From NCBI RefSeq assembly GCF_010183535.1, contig NC_071331.1, forward strand, positions 15,376,001 to 15,440,000: a DNA stretch of 64,000 bases. The letters are read 5' to 3'. Position 1 is the first letter of the stretch; each line of letters begins with the position of its first letter. The notes below the pieces were generated by a model. It was not told the origin of the DNA. It saw nothing but the letters and a program-made list of their open reading frames with translations, and searched no databases. This document shows, piece after piece, positions 37,160 through 49,946 of the stretch. Made by a program: the position numbers and the translations under genes. The stretch is from Caenorhabditis remanei (Eukaryota; Nematoda; Chromadorea; Rhabditida; Rhabditidae).

Positions 37160-40100
37160 TTATAAATCCATCTCGTCTTCTTCGGCGATTGCTCCGAGTT
37201 CTGGAGACTTTCCTTGTGGAGTGGCTCCTCGCACTCCTTTTCTTGATGGAACTGCTTTTGGTCTGCGCGTCTTTATGTTGCCAAACACAGAATTTTGATC
37301 AGTCTCGCCTCCCTCAATCGCATCTGGATCTTGAGTTCTTTTCCAGAAATCATCTTGATCCTCTATTTTTCCCATCTTGAGACCGCGTGGAAGTGCTTCA
37401 CTTTGGTTGAGAACTATGAAATCTGACATCCATGAACGTTTTGAGCGATCTTGAACTATTTGCAATCCCTGAAAAATGAAGAAAAAACGTATTCTGGTAG
37501 ATGCACATCATGTATACATCGGTTGATATGCTCCAGCTAATAACTCACATTTTCATTCGCAATATGAAGCAAGAAGGAAACGATGGAAGATGGTCGTACA
37601 TTCTCTCCCATTTTAGATGGCATGGACAGTGCCAAGGATAGGAGAGTATGGCAACCTCTAATTTGAACTTTTCTGTTCTCTGTATTTGCTGTGCCATATT
37701 TTGATGAGGTAGGTTCTGTGTTGCTGCTGGAACCTTCTTCTTCATCTCCTTGATTATCCTCTTCTCTTTCTTCATCTTCTTCTTGATAGTCAGGAACTTC
37801 AGTCAGTGCCTTCATAATTTCAGTAACATTATGAGAAGTCATATTCGGTGCATGATATTCGAAAACAGAAGTAAGAGTTTTGTCTGCTTCGAATGACGCT
37901 GTTGGCGAAGCAGATGATTCATTCCGACTGGCGCTGCGACCTCTGATAGAAGCGTTACTTTGATGAAGCGTTTGATTGAGAGTTAATTGTTCTAGAGCAT
38001 ATTGAATTGATGGCATCGAGAGAGTGTCACTTTTCAAAATTTCTGCTAAACATTTTTTGTGTTTTGCCGCATCTAGGTTCTTGGCCTGAATCGCCTGACG
38101 ATCGAATGACTGAAAATTATGATTTTATCCATAGTTTTAAATTATAGTATCTCACATCATCAAACTCATCGTCGGAATCCTCATACTCTATTCTTCTCTG
38201 TTTCACCGTCGGGTCAGGCAATAACTGTCTGATTTGCTGTCGTGCCAAATCGAATTTTTTCTGAAAAAAAAACCGCGGTGCTTTATTTCTGATAGTTACG
38301 TTTTACCAGCATTTCTGGACCCATTTGAGCTGCTGCCTTTTCTTGAGCAAACTGTGGATCAAAATGTTCATGGTCCTGAAATTATTGAATGAGCATATGA
38401 AATTAAAAAAAGAAAATTACCAAGAAGCCTTGACAATAGTCATCGGCAGGTTCAACATGTGCCACATGATCATCGTCTTCACTGATATCATCAACTGCGA
38501 CGGGGTTGCTGAAATATAATACATAGATTTTTAACTACACGTTCAATTATCTCACTCCATGCATCTGAATCCACTGAATGTCGAGAGCCAATTGAGACAA
38601 TCGGGTTCTTTATTTCCTTTTACTTCATCAACGAAAACTTCTCGTTCAGTCTTTTGTTGCTTGATTCGTTCCAGTTTTATTTTTCCGTAGGGTTTCTGGA
38701 GGAAAAATGTACTGAAAGAGTTCAATTGTATTACAAACCTTGTAAAAAATACCACTGTTGCTGATAATACCCATTTCAAATGCAACATGAGGCTTAGCCT
38801 CAATACCAAGTGATGATAGATATAGGCTCTGCTCCGTCAGGAAACAACCTTTCTCGTTAGAAATTTTTTTGCATTTTGATTCGCCAGTGCCTCTTTCCAT
38901 TTCATCTTCCGCCACATCACCGAAGTAATGAAGAAAATCATCAACAGTGACTTTTCGACCTTTTCCTTTCTTCTCACGACGTTTGCGGGGTGCAGCTGCC
39001 TGCTTTTCTTGGTCTGCAATCTCGGGTGGAACCCAATGAGCATTGTCAATTCGTCCGACGTTTCTGATTTCTTCACGCATTTCAGCAGAGGGACCAACGA
39101 GTTGAACTGGCGGTACTGCAGTCATCAATTCCGCTACTTCATCAGAACCGAGTGCGATGTTTTCAATTTCACGTTGTATAACACGTTCATCTCTTATTTT
39201 TTCCTCAGTTCTAAAAATAACAATGAAGATAATCGCAATACAATATCTTTGAAACTCACTCATCCATTTGGTCATCGAAAAGTATATCAGCAATTTCGTC
39301 AGCTTCCACTCTATTATTAGCCGTCGCCATGTCATCGATCTCAACAGGAGCAGCAAGGTTGTCATCGAAATCTACATCGAAACCACCTCCAACTTGATCA
39401 TACACATCTTCGGCCACGTCCATATCATTTTCTCTCCGATATTGTTGTTCTTTCAATTGAGTTCTGATTTCATCTAATGAAGCATTACGTTGGTCTTCTT
39501 CCTCTTCTCCTTCTGTTGCCATCAGCTTCATAACATCCAATTCTTCTCCCACTATTTGCATGTCCTGAGCCCGGTCTGGTGGATATGTGTTCATATACTC
39601 ATCTGACTTCACCAAAAACACATTTTTTCCAATATCAGGAAGCCAAGTTCTCCCTGCATCTACATCCTCCATTTGGGTATCCTCAAGATTATTCCGAGCA
39701 TCGCGATTGACAATCATCTTGACTGCATCGCTGTTTGCCCAAGAATCAGTGGCCTTGATCCACCCGTCGATTCCAGATGAAATTACAAAACGAGTATCAT
39801 TTCTCATCGCTGTCTCATCGTCGTCTCCCCACTCTTCAGCACGCATACCATTTCTCCAGATTTTCGATTCTATCATATCAGATGACTTTGATGATTCGAA
39901 TTTCTCATCGAAAATTTTAGTCAACTTTGTCGTATCCAAAGAACAGTATGGAAGTTTACCAACTAAGGACTCGTCCATTTCCAACTGAAATAGATAATGC
40001 ATTGAAATGCTAGATACTGAGAATTGTAGCTTACCTGACTATATGACTGCGGAACATATTCATCGTTAACCGGCTTTTGATTGACAGTAGAAATAGTCTG

Positions 40101-41539
40101 ATTTAGACTTGGTGTCATTCTACTATTAATTGTTTGATCATTTTCTCCGAGCGCGAGTGGTAGTCCCTGATTTACTGGGAGCATAGAAATATCCGACGAT
40201 CCGGCCATAGTTGTGTCCGGATTTTCATTGCGCTGGTTTACTTCGGCGAAAGTTAAATTAGCAAGATCTTTCTCGCGAGAAGCCTCGGCAAGGGGTAAAA
40301 TTTGCTTCTTCGCTTCTTTCGCCATGATTTTGTATCTTCCAATAACGGGACGGTCCTTGACTTCAAGCATCAAGTAATTATCAAGAACGTGAGGCTTCTT
40401 CGCCATAGCATTTTCAAGTAGAGAATGAGTATTTTTGGCCAATGAAAGTGTCACATCTGAAGTGTAAAAACGATCATCAGCGTTTCGGTCAACAATTCGA
40501 GGATGCAAGTTAAGAGCTCGTCCACTCGGAGAATGCAATCCATAGAAGTTAAGAGAATGGAACGAGTTAGACGAGTTGTCCAACGATCCTTTCGTCGCTT
40601 TTTGGAAATTTGGATTCGATCTTAGCCAATCAATACTTGAGTCTTTTATGTCATGAGCAATATCGTCTCCACTGACAGAAGAAGCCATGTCAGTGTTTAA
40701 CTTCATTCGCAAATTGTTCGCACGAGTGATGACTAAATTTTTGATGACATCTTCGATAACCATATTTGTTTCCAAAAAAAGATCGACGTCTCGAGAATTG
40801 GCCGTAGGATCGATCCTTTTTTCGCCGGCAATTTCTTCTTCTTCTTGCTGAGGTGCCTTTCGGTTGATAATAATACTGCTGTCCATTTCATCTTCGTGCA
40901 TAGCGTCCTTATCTGCTATCTGATTCAAGAAATCTGAGATTCTGCTCACACCATCAGCAACGGCCATTTTCTTTTTCGCTCTTCTGCTCTCAACATTCAA
41001 GTGAACTTCCTCCTTTGCCGGATTTGTTCCACGATTAACATCGCCTGTAATTAAGCCGACATTATAAATTTGGTGAGTATAAAAATATACCGCTGGACAA
41101 GGCAGCATCTAATAGCCTTATATCATGGTGCAGACGATCGACACGATATCCGATAACTTGTTGTGCACCATCTAGTACAACCGCCATTTCTTGGATCGAT
41201 GCATTTGCGGCCATCATCTGTTCGATTCCGAACAACTCAAGAGGTGACTTGAATTCAAAACAGTTCAGCGATCCCACTTTTTTCTTGTTAATGATTTCAT
41301 CGACTTGATTGTTAATGACGGACATGATTGAACCTGGATCAGCATCGTGTGGATTGACTTTCTTAATTCCCCGAACACTTCTGGCTGGCGTGGATCTCAT
41401 CAAAGGATGTTCATCATCGTCATCTTCTAGTCCAGGGCTTTTGATTCTCTTTAAGGAAATTTTAAATTATTCGTGGTTATGAAAAAAAGAAACATACTTT
41501 ACGACGGCCTGTTACATTGCTTGACGACGGAATGTCCAT
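37160..41539 (-). CDS. dpy-26: DPY-26, condensin kleisin (CAP-H-like)
   Basis: Eleven exons on the minus strand (41498-41539, 41091-41448, 40035-41044, 39260-39984, 38739-39210, 38556-38695, 38421-38508, 38307-38375, 38156-38260, 37549-38109, 37160-37468) join in frame to about 1,292 residues. The C-terminal winged-helix region of kleisins is visible (SSIVSFLLHIANENGLQIVQ, compare the CAP-H C-terminus). The N-terminal part holds the likely SMC-neck helix region (SRISDFLNQIADKDAMHED). The middle is long and acidic (GEEEEDQRNASLDE, VDFDDNLAAPVE) with a basic cluster RKRREKKGKGRK. In C. elegans DPY-26 serves condensin I and the dosage-compensation condensin with SMC-4 variant DPY-27 and MIX-1, which halves X expression in hermaphrodites. 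Family identification rests on these parts plus gene order; most of the length is poorly conserved. Confidence 0.85.
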
Positions 41540-44380
41540 TACGCCTGAAATTTAAAACAATAAAGATTTTAACGAAACGAAAATTGAGAAACTGGCATAC
41601 GGATATCAGCATTAACGAAAATGATGTATGCTTCGTAAAAATAAACTTGTTCACATTTTCCCAGTAGATTAAAATATTTCCCTTTCTTCAGAGTGATGTG
41701 AAATTGTTGTATTGATCTGGGATCTAGTAAGAATTTTCATCATTATACGACCATTGCCGCTAAACTAAAAGCGATTAGATTGATATCGGATTGCCTGAGA
41801 AACTATCTAGCAAAATCATATATTTAGTAAAATTCACAACAAAGTAAATTCGTGTTAGGATTGGTCTACAAATAATCGTAAATAAGTTTAGAATTCTGCC
41901 AACTTCCTACGTCTGAGTAAGTAGTTGCTCCGAAAGAAAAATCGACATGCCATAAGGAATTACTTTTCAAAAACCCGCGTCTGCTAAATTCAGCACACTC
42001 GGCATCACGGAATGTCGTTTGCGTTATTTTGATGTTTGCGCTCTCTCACTCTCTCGCTACTCAAATGGCGGGGGTACAAAATCGAGAAATTCAGGGCTCA
42101 AATAAAATGAAGACGTAGACCTTAAAAAGAGGAATAAACTATTCCTCATATCAAAAAAGCTTACTCGTTTACACTTTATTTAGTTTGTAACAATTATTTT
42201 TAGTAAACGACTGTTTTACGGAAATACATCGAAATACTTCTGTGAAGAGCACGGGAGAAAGCAATGCCCGTAGTTAATTAACTTGTGATCCGCAATTAGG
42301 AAATTGATGGCCCAGTTTCCAAAAGTCCCATAATCCGATTTCGAAAAAACGAAATAAGAAGTTTTTCTCATGTTTTGACACTGAAAAATACATTTTATAC
42401 GGTAGCTTTGGGTCTCGAACGGATTTCGTTGTTATGGAAACCGAACGTATTATTATCCTGTGACTACTTGTTCAGATTTAATCCTTTCTATCTTTTTCAA
42501 CAAAAATTCTGAGGAACATGCATAGATATTGAAGAAAAGACACAGGAAGAGAGAACGTTGTCTGCGTGTCTGCTCGGCCCCCAGAACAGACGGACACTCG
42601 TGTGCTACTCTCAAGTTTTTCGTCACCGCCACCCAAAACAACAAATAAGCCGAATGCTGCGCGGAGCAGCAGCCGCCGCGACGCGAGAAAGAGCAAGCCT
42701 TTTTACATTCTTCAGACGATAAGTTTTGAATTCATCAAAAATATATCATTCACTTTTTGTCTGGCTAGATCTTTTTCGGCCCTTGAAGAAACATTTTTCT
42801 GTGCAATATTTATTTCTCGTGAATCTAGGAGTTATCATCGGTTTTTCGAAATTCCTGACTTTTTCCTTCTTCTTTGTTTTTGTGAGCAAAATCAAGGTAT
42901 CAAGTGTCAGAAATAACTTTTTGTTTTACAAAGAATATTTATCAGTTCTGAAATTTTATTTATTTATCCGAATACCGATTTCTACTTTCTTGTGTCTTTT
43001 CAGAATTCTCATTTTTCTTAAACGATTGATGGGTCAAAAAAAAGAAGCGTTATATGTTGCCTATTCTCTGTTTTTATTCTGTTCATTAATTCATTCCCTT
43101 CTGTTCGTTTCTCTTTTCCTTCTAATCTTCCTCTCATTTCCACTACCCGTTTCAAAAAGTATGTCACTTTTTGTCGCCGTCTTCTTGTCCAAACATTCAC
43201 AAGACACCGTTGTCCCTTACTTTCTCAAGGTGATTTGTCAAACTCTCTGTGATATGGCCGTCTACTTGTAATCACCTAACGCGTTATCGTCATCCATCGA
43301 TCAGCTGATATTCCACAGCAAATATAGCAAAAGCAGCTGAAGGCCTATATAGCTATATGCTCACCTTTCCTTAATTACCATCTATGTTATCTTTCAATCT
43401 TTTCTTTGATCGCTGTAGTTACAAGTTAAGCTCTTAATTCCAAGCAAGGGAAGCCCCTCATTCCTACAATAAAGTGCAGCAGGTGTTATCAGACCACCAT
43501 CGCAATGTTTTCAGTTTGAGGTGTTTTCTGAGAGAGGTCGAAAATTTCCAATGAGGTTTTTTCGTCTATCTCGTTGTATAGTGTATTTCAAGTGAAACAG
43601 GCTGACTAGAGTTTGGCCAGAAACCAGAATTGATCCATTCCGATTGAAAACTTTAGTTCAATCTCGTAATTTTTCATGAATTCGCATCAATCATTACCCT
43701 TTCATCGAACTTTCGTCAATCGAATGTTTGTGTTTAATTCACTTCTTCGTTGATTAGTTATCCGTGTTCTTCCCTAATTCCAAGGTCGAACGATCCCTTT
43801 CAAAGTGGACCTTCATCATCTCTGTGTCTCTCATTTCGACCTTTCACTTCTCTTCTGTACCTGTATCGACCCGATTCGCATCGCCCATCTTGGTATTTTG
43901 TGAAAGTGTTTTCGATTTCCACATTTTCTTCCTTCAACAAGATGCCTGTTTCCTGGCTATCTTGAACCAAACAAATTTCAAGAAATATCCACTCTTCTAT
44001 GCTCGAACTGGATACACAATATCCCGTATTAATTATTTATTGAAAAGTCGTCAATTTTCGTTTGTCAACACTTCCATTCCACCTGTCGTATGAGAAAGCC
44101 TAATGTCTTACATAGAAAAATAGACGAAGCACATTTCCAAAACTCGATATTCTGAAATGACGGATTATTATAAAACTTAAAAACTTTTTTGAGAACTTTG
44201 GAAGCAACTTCAGCAGTTCTCTTTCGCATTAACCTTTGCCTTTCAATTCGAATTGTAGATGTTCTCTCCCAAGTCTCTTCATTTTTTATTCACTCTCTTG
44301 TTTCCTTCACCACTTTACAGTAACAAAAATGATACATCACGTCTTCTAATTGTTCATTTTTTTCAGTTGACAGTGTGGCC
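41540..44380. other. Divergent intergenic region between dpy-26 and the Ig/FN3/DB receptor
   Basis: This 2.8-kb stretch separates two divergent genes and should hold both promoters. A 181-residue Phe/Leu-rich open frame at 42726-43271 has no splice-consistent partner, no domain and a composition typical of T-rich noncoding DNA, so I do not annotate it. The dpy-26 side has a TTTCAG acceptor a few bases before its start codon, and the receptor side has TTTTTTTCAG ending at 44366, suitable for trans-splicing. Confidence 0.45.
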
Positions 44381-47300
44381 ATGCCGAGGTGGCGTCTGGC
44401 TGTCCTCTTCCTTGCGCTTCTGGCGTCATCCGCCGGAGTCGATACAACGAACACAACTTCAGTGGCGGCGAAAAAAGGTTCAGAAGGCCCACATTTGACA
44501 ACCGATGATGAAGGATTTTTGACTGTTATTCAAGGATTTGCCACACAATTGCAATGTGTTTTGAACACTTGCTCCAGCGAAGTTGTTTGGTACAAGGATG
44601 GTTCTCAAATATCCAAAGGATCTGATTTTCTTAACACTACTTCAGAGAAGGCTTATAAATTCCAACATTCAATCGAAGTAGATTACGAAAAGGGATGTTC
44701 GGGAGAATGCGATGATTCAAAGCCATGTGGTGATGGATTCGCTTGTGTCGACAACCAATGTTGTTCCTGCAGAAGAGAAGAGTTCACTTTGGTTCTTCGA
44801 AATTTGACTTTTGATGAATCTGGTAGATATCGCTGTCAATTGGGAAACAAATCTGAATTGCTCGAGTTCCAAGTGGAAGTTCTTGGTTAGTTACAAGCTC
44901 TCTAGCATTATTAACATTATAAAAGCATTCGATTTTGAATGGAAACATGATTGTATTTTCAGAGTCCGGACTCAAGGGAGGATTTCATGAAAACATTTCG
45001 TATGATCATTCTGAATGTTGCCAAGAGAAAGGAATTTCTCCCCTCTGTCGAGGAATGTGCAAACCATCTGAAATGGATCAACATCACTTCGACCCAACCA
45101 GCTGCAAGACTGATGACTATAAACACTTTTTGTCGTGTGCTACGGAAGGAGGAACTCGTTCACATGTACACTGCTGCAAGACGCAACTTGTTCCAAGTTT
45201 CTGTTATGACTTCTGCTCAGGAGACTTCCAGATGCTTCGTCGTTCGCATCGTCTCTGTCTCTACTATCTTCCAGAGATTTTCTCCTGTCTGGATCGTGCA
45301 TACCGTATGTTATCGAACGAGAAAGGGGGTTTGTCCTCGGCTCGCGGCGGAGGTGGAGCCGCCCATCTGTCTGCTTTTATGATCGACAAACCAGTCCGTG
45401 GATAGATCCCCTTTTGCTATCATGTTGTTGTACATTCTATCTGTTCTGGTCCTTTTTTGTTATGTGTTCAGTATCCAAGAGAATAAAAGTCCCTGCATGC
45501 TATCCATAGGTTTTCAGAGTATGTCGAAAATACGGTTGAACAATACGTTTTAGAATGATTGGCTGGAACAATTAGAAACATTCCCCATTAAAATTTAAAA
45601 AATTAATATCAGTTAAACGAAGAGGTTATGTTTTAATTTCAGTTCCCTACCCTGATCCTCCAACCGCGATAGAAGTTAATCCAGTGGATCACGACAAGTT
45701 ATCCGTATGTTGGCAAGAACCAGCAAAGCATGAATCGAATAAGATGTTCCCAATCCTCGATTATGCTGTTTACTTCAAGGAAATTCCTAATTTCCCTCTA
45801 CTTGGCGGAGATATGTAAGTTCATTGTAATCACAGCGAATTATTCAAAGACTCAATTTTCAGGGGTCTCCCACTACTTACCGGAGATTATTCGGATATTG
45901 GAGATATTCAAGAGGACGAGTATCAACAAGAAGAAGATGAGGCGGATGAAGTCATAAAAGATTCAACAATTGCTCCGAGAGGAAAAAGGAATGCTGATTT
46001 CAAATTAGAGAACGTAGAAGTTCAAGTCCGTGAGAAGAGATCAACAATGGTTATTGTAACCAGAGATGATGTGACCAATTCAACAACTATTCGAGAGTTT
46101 GCTTTTCAAAATGTGAATACAACGGAAAAATGCGTGACTCTATCGGACCTTCGATCAGCAACCAGATATATAGTATATGTAACAGCGAGAAATGAGTACG
46201 GTACAAGTGTTCCATCTGTTCGGAACATTGCTTCTACAAATGTTCATATGGTCAAAAACAACGCAAGCTTGCCTGATGCAATGAGTCAGTTTCTTTTTAG
46301 TAATAAAACATATATTTTCTTGTTTTCAGAGTGTTGCACTGCTGCTAATGTGTCTTCATTCTGCTCCTCCAAAATGTGCTCCGTGGCAGAAGATCCATCA
46401 TCTTTCTCAACTATTACAATTGCAACGACATGTCGTGCTGAGTGGCCAAAAGTGTCTCCATGTATTGCTGATGGAAGAAATCACACAGACTGCTGTGCAA
46501 GGAAAGGTGTTCGGGATGATTGCCTCCAAATTTGTGCCGGAAGCACAAAAGAACTCGGTGTTCATTCAGTTTTATGTCTTAATCTTGACTTGCAAGCAGT
46601 CTATCAATGCATTCGACAAGGATATGAGACCCATCCATCTGCTCCTGGAAATGTGACTATCTCCGAACTGACGGCACACAGTGTCAGTGTACAATGGACG
46701 GAACCGGATTCAAACGCACATCTCGTCGAGAACTATACACTGTTCATTAGGAAAAATGAACACGGACAGTCAGTTCGCACTGTTCACAATGTTAAGTCGC
46801 CTCACACCGAGCTCGGACTGGACCCTGATTCTGAGTATGTTCTTACTCTCCAATCTCACTCTGCTAACGGAACATCCCTACCTTCAACTGCAAAACTGTT
46901 TTCAACTCTTCCAACGACTCGCCCACCACTTTGTACAATTGGTGAGCCAATTTATATGAACGATGGACGTGTTATGATATGTGACAATGTAAACCCTTGT
47001 CCTAACGGATTCCGATGTACTGGGGCAGGTTCTGATCTCTCCTATTGCTGCCCTCATGATGGTACCCATTCTTCCGAAGAATTCACTTCGTGTTGCAAAG
47101 AACAGAAAATGCCCGAACAGTGTATGGGCAGTTGCCAATACAATTCAACACTGGGAGACGACTGCAAAGAACATTTGAATACGTGGATTCAGTGTGCATC
47201 TGAAGGACACGATCATTTGAGGTGCTGTATGCGAGAAGAAGTATCGAAATCTTGTCAAGTAGCATGCATGCATCCATTCACAGTGGACGCCGAACAGTGC

Positions 47301-49661
47301 TTCAACGAAGTGCCTAAATATCGTACTTGCTTTAATGGAGCTCACCTTGCTCTTCCTGCTGTTGTAAGGAATTTGGAAGTCACTTCGATCACCAAAGAAT
47401 CTGCAACAATCACATGGGAGGATATTGAAGCAAACATCATTGCATATAGAGTTCAGCTTTTCGAAAATGGCGGTTCTCTTCTGAAAACTGTGAATAGTTC
47501 TGCTGATATCTACCGATTCTCGAACTTAGAAGCTAATAAAAACTACTCCGTTCGTGTCACTGCTATTAATCCTCAAGGAGAAGGCCCGCCATCTTGGAAT
47601 GTCAGCTTCATCACTAAACCAGCTCAGTTGTATGAAGGCGATCGTCCACTCGCTCCTGAAGGTCTGCGTGTCGCTTGGAATTCTGGCCCACGAGTCAACG
47701 TCACATGGAATCGTGTCACCGTTCGCCGAAACGACGATCCAGTGTCGCATCCAATTGAATATACTTTGTATTATTTGGAAACTGAGCATAGTTCAACTTG
47801 GACTACGTTGAAAACTAACAATACGTGGGTTGTCATAAGAGATTTGAGAAAAGATGCACTCTTTTATGTGTATGTAACTGCTAGAGAAGATGACAAGAAC
47901 AGTCGCAGCTCTTCAATAATCACAATCCTAGCACAGAAAGATTCACTTGGACTACCTGAACCAGTTATTTCCATCGAACCAGATCATAAAGACGGAGTGT
48001 TTTTGCCAGGAGAAAAGATTTCTATAAATTGTTCACTTTCGAATGTCAAAAAGCATTTGAATATTGATCTCACTGTTGGTCCCCATGTTATTCAAAATGA
48101 TCACGGAGCTATGTGGGTCATCTTGGAGACCGAAGCTGACGAAACAATGGATACAGCCACGTGTGCAGTTTCGGATACAGATGGAAGACAGCATGTAGCT
48201 ATGAAACATCTTGTTCTCGAGAGAAAGGCTTCAGTCACAATGAAAAAGGACAAGATCAGAGTTCTGGATGATCAATCGGTTGAAATCGAATGTATATATC
48301 GTGGTGGAGGACGTGATCCAAAAATATCATTTGAAAAAGACGGAAAGAAGGTTACACGTGGATTCTTGAATGTCAAGAAGACCGAAGCAGGATATGTAGC
48401 AAAATGGCAGGTAAGATATTTTCAGTCACGGGTTATGTAAATGTAAATAATATTTTTATAGATTCGCAAAATCAAAGAAAACGATGCTGGTATTTATAAG
48501 TGCATTGTCAGTTCTGGAGATTCGGATCCTGTAGAAGCAACTTCTGAAGTCATTTTTGCCACAGAAACTATTCCTGTCAACCCGAAATTGATTCTTCAAT
48601 GTTGTGAAGACGAAGGAATTACCGGTGATTGTCTCCAAGCCTGTAATATCGGTCGTGCTGCCCTTTCCGCCAAAAACCAAAACTGTACAAGATTCGCAAC
48701 ATCACTCTTGAAATGCGCCGAGGATATTCGTGATCATTCGGATTGCTGCGTGGCAAGTGGAGTCACTTCAAAATGTCTTCCATTATGTTCTGGTGACAGC
48801 TTCTCACCAGATGTCGATTGCTCCGAACATGCAGTTTCAATTATGTCATGCTTCGTGAAAAGTCATGAACACGCTCCAACCGAAGTAACGAATGTGAGGG
48901 TCAAGTCATCAGAAGGTAAAACAATGGTTGAATGGGATTATCCACTCACAAAAGATTACAAATACTTTGCTGTCTACTATCATAAGATTCACGATAGTGA
49001 TGACGATTGGCACAAACTGAAGACAATTCAGCAGAATGTAAGTTCAAATTGAAGTAACCTTGTGATTTCACTATAATTTTCATTGTTTATTTCAGATCGA
49101 AATTGATTTAGATCCTTCTGAAGACTATGAAGTTGGAATTCTTGCCGCTAATGCTCTTGGCCACAGTCGTCTTGTTTATGCAGCAGTCCCTAAAGATATG
49201 GAAGCACATTCGGCTTCATCAAAACAAGGATCTTCCTCTGCTTTCTGGATTATTGTCATTCTCATCGTTTTCGGTGTCTGTATTGCTGGATTGGCTGTTC
49301 TCGGTAAACGACGCGAGTTGCCGTATCCGTTCGGAAAGTTCATTGGCAGAAGGAATGACCCAAATCAACCTACCGTAGCGTTCGAAAATCCTGCATATGG
49401 AGAACCATGGAGTGGTAAGTCATTGCTTATGTTGATGAAATAATAATGTTTGAATATAAAATAGTAATTTTTAAAGATACAATAATTGTCGTTGTTACAG
49501 GAGCTGAAGTCGAGATTCGTGGTCTTGGTGGATCATCAGGAAACACGGGAGCTGCTGCAACTCAATCTGAATGGCAAAGTGCGAATCTCGAAGCCAACAA
49601 TACAACCGATAACAGTCATGAATACCGAAACGGCATGCGATATGCTAAACTCGAAACTTAA
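44381..49661 (+). CDS. Single-pass receptor with Ig, FN3 and DB modules
   Basis: Eight exons (44381-44885, 44963-45304, 45643-45814, 45863-46284, 46330-48410, 48462-49037, 49096-49414, 49501-49661) join in frame to about 1,525 residues; I recall the C. elegans counterpart as C25G4.10. In order: signal peptide (MPRWRLAVLFLALLASSAG), an Ig-like domain interrupted by a Cys-rich WAP/EB-like insert (CSGECDDSKPCGDGFACVDNQCC), repeated Cys-rich DB modules (CCQEKGISPLCRGMC, CCTAANVSSFC, CCKEQKMPEQCMGSC, CCEDEGITGDCLQAC), several FN3 domains (for example VQWTEPDSNAHLVENYTLFI), further Ig-like sequence, a membrane helix (FWIIVILIVFGVCIAGLAVL), and a cytoplasmic tail with an FENPAY motif of FxNPxY type. 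A basic VREKRST sequence near residue 400 is a possible furin site. Ligand and role are unknown; an adhesion or guidance receptor is plausible. Confidence 0.88.
45305..45486 (+). CDS. Alternative short C-terminus of the Ig/DB receptor
   Basis: If the donor at 45305 (GTATGT) is not used, translation runs on in frame for about 33 more codons (Gly/Ala-rich, RGGGGAAHLSAF) to a TAG at 45403-45405. AATAAA follows at about 45482. This would make a secreted protein of about 315 residues with the Ig region and the first DB modules but no FN3 or membrane segment. Reading frame, stop and poly(A) signal are visible; use of the isoform is inferred. Confidence 0.5.
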
Positions 49662-49946
49662 CTTATTTCCTAACCTATTTCTGTTTTTTGTCACATAATA
49701 TATAACTTTCTGTGTCCATGAGATATCTGTAATTCCCAGTTTCAATTTTCTTTTTCGTAGTCACCACCCATCATTTCCGTTGTGTATTTGTGATTCATTT
49801 CTGCGAGTTATGACTAGTTGCGGGTTTCTTTTCTCTCCCTCTTACCCTTTTTACAGTTTTCTGAAAACCCATCTTCTGTATTTTGTCTGAACTTTTTATA
49901 TTGACCGACATAAAATTGTATTTATTTAACAACAAAGAGCAGTGAA

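Noticed and set aside
42726..43271. 181-aa hydrophobic ORF that looks like a membrane protein
   Set aside because: Phe/Leu/Ser composition follows from T-rich intergenic DNA; no exon partners and no receptor motif.
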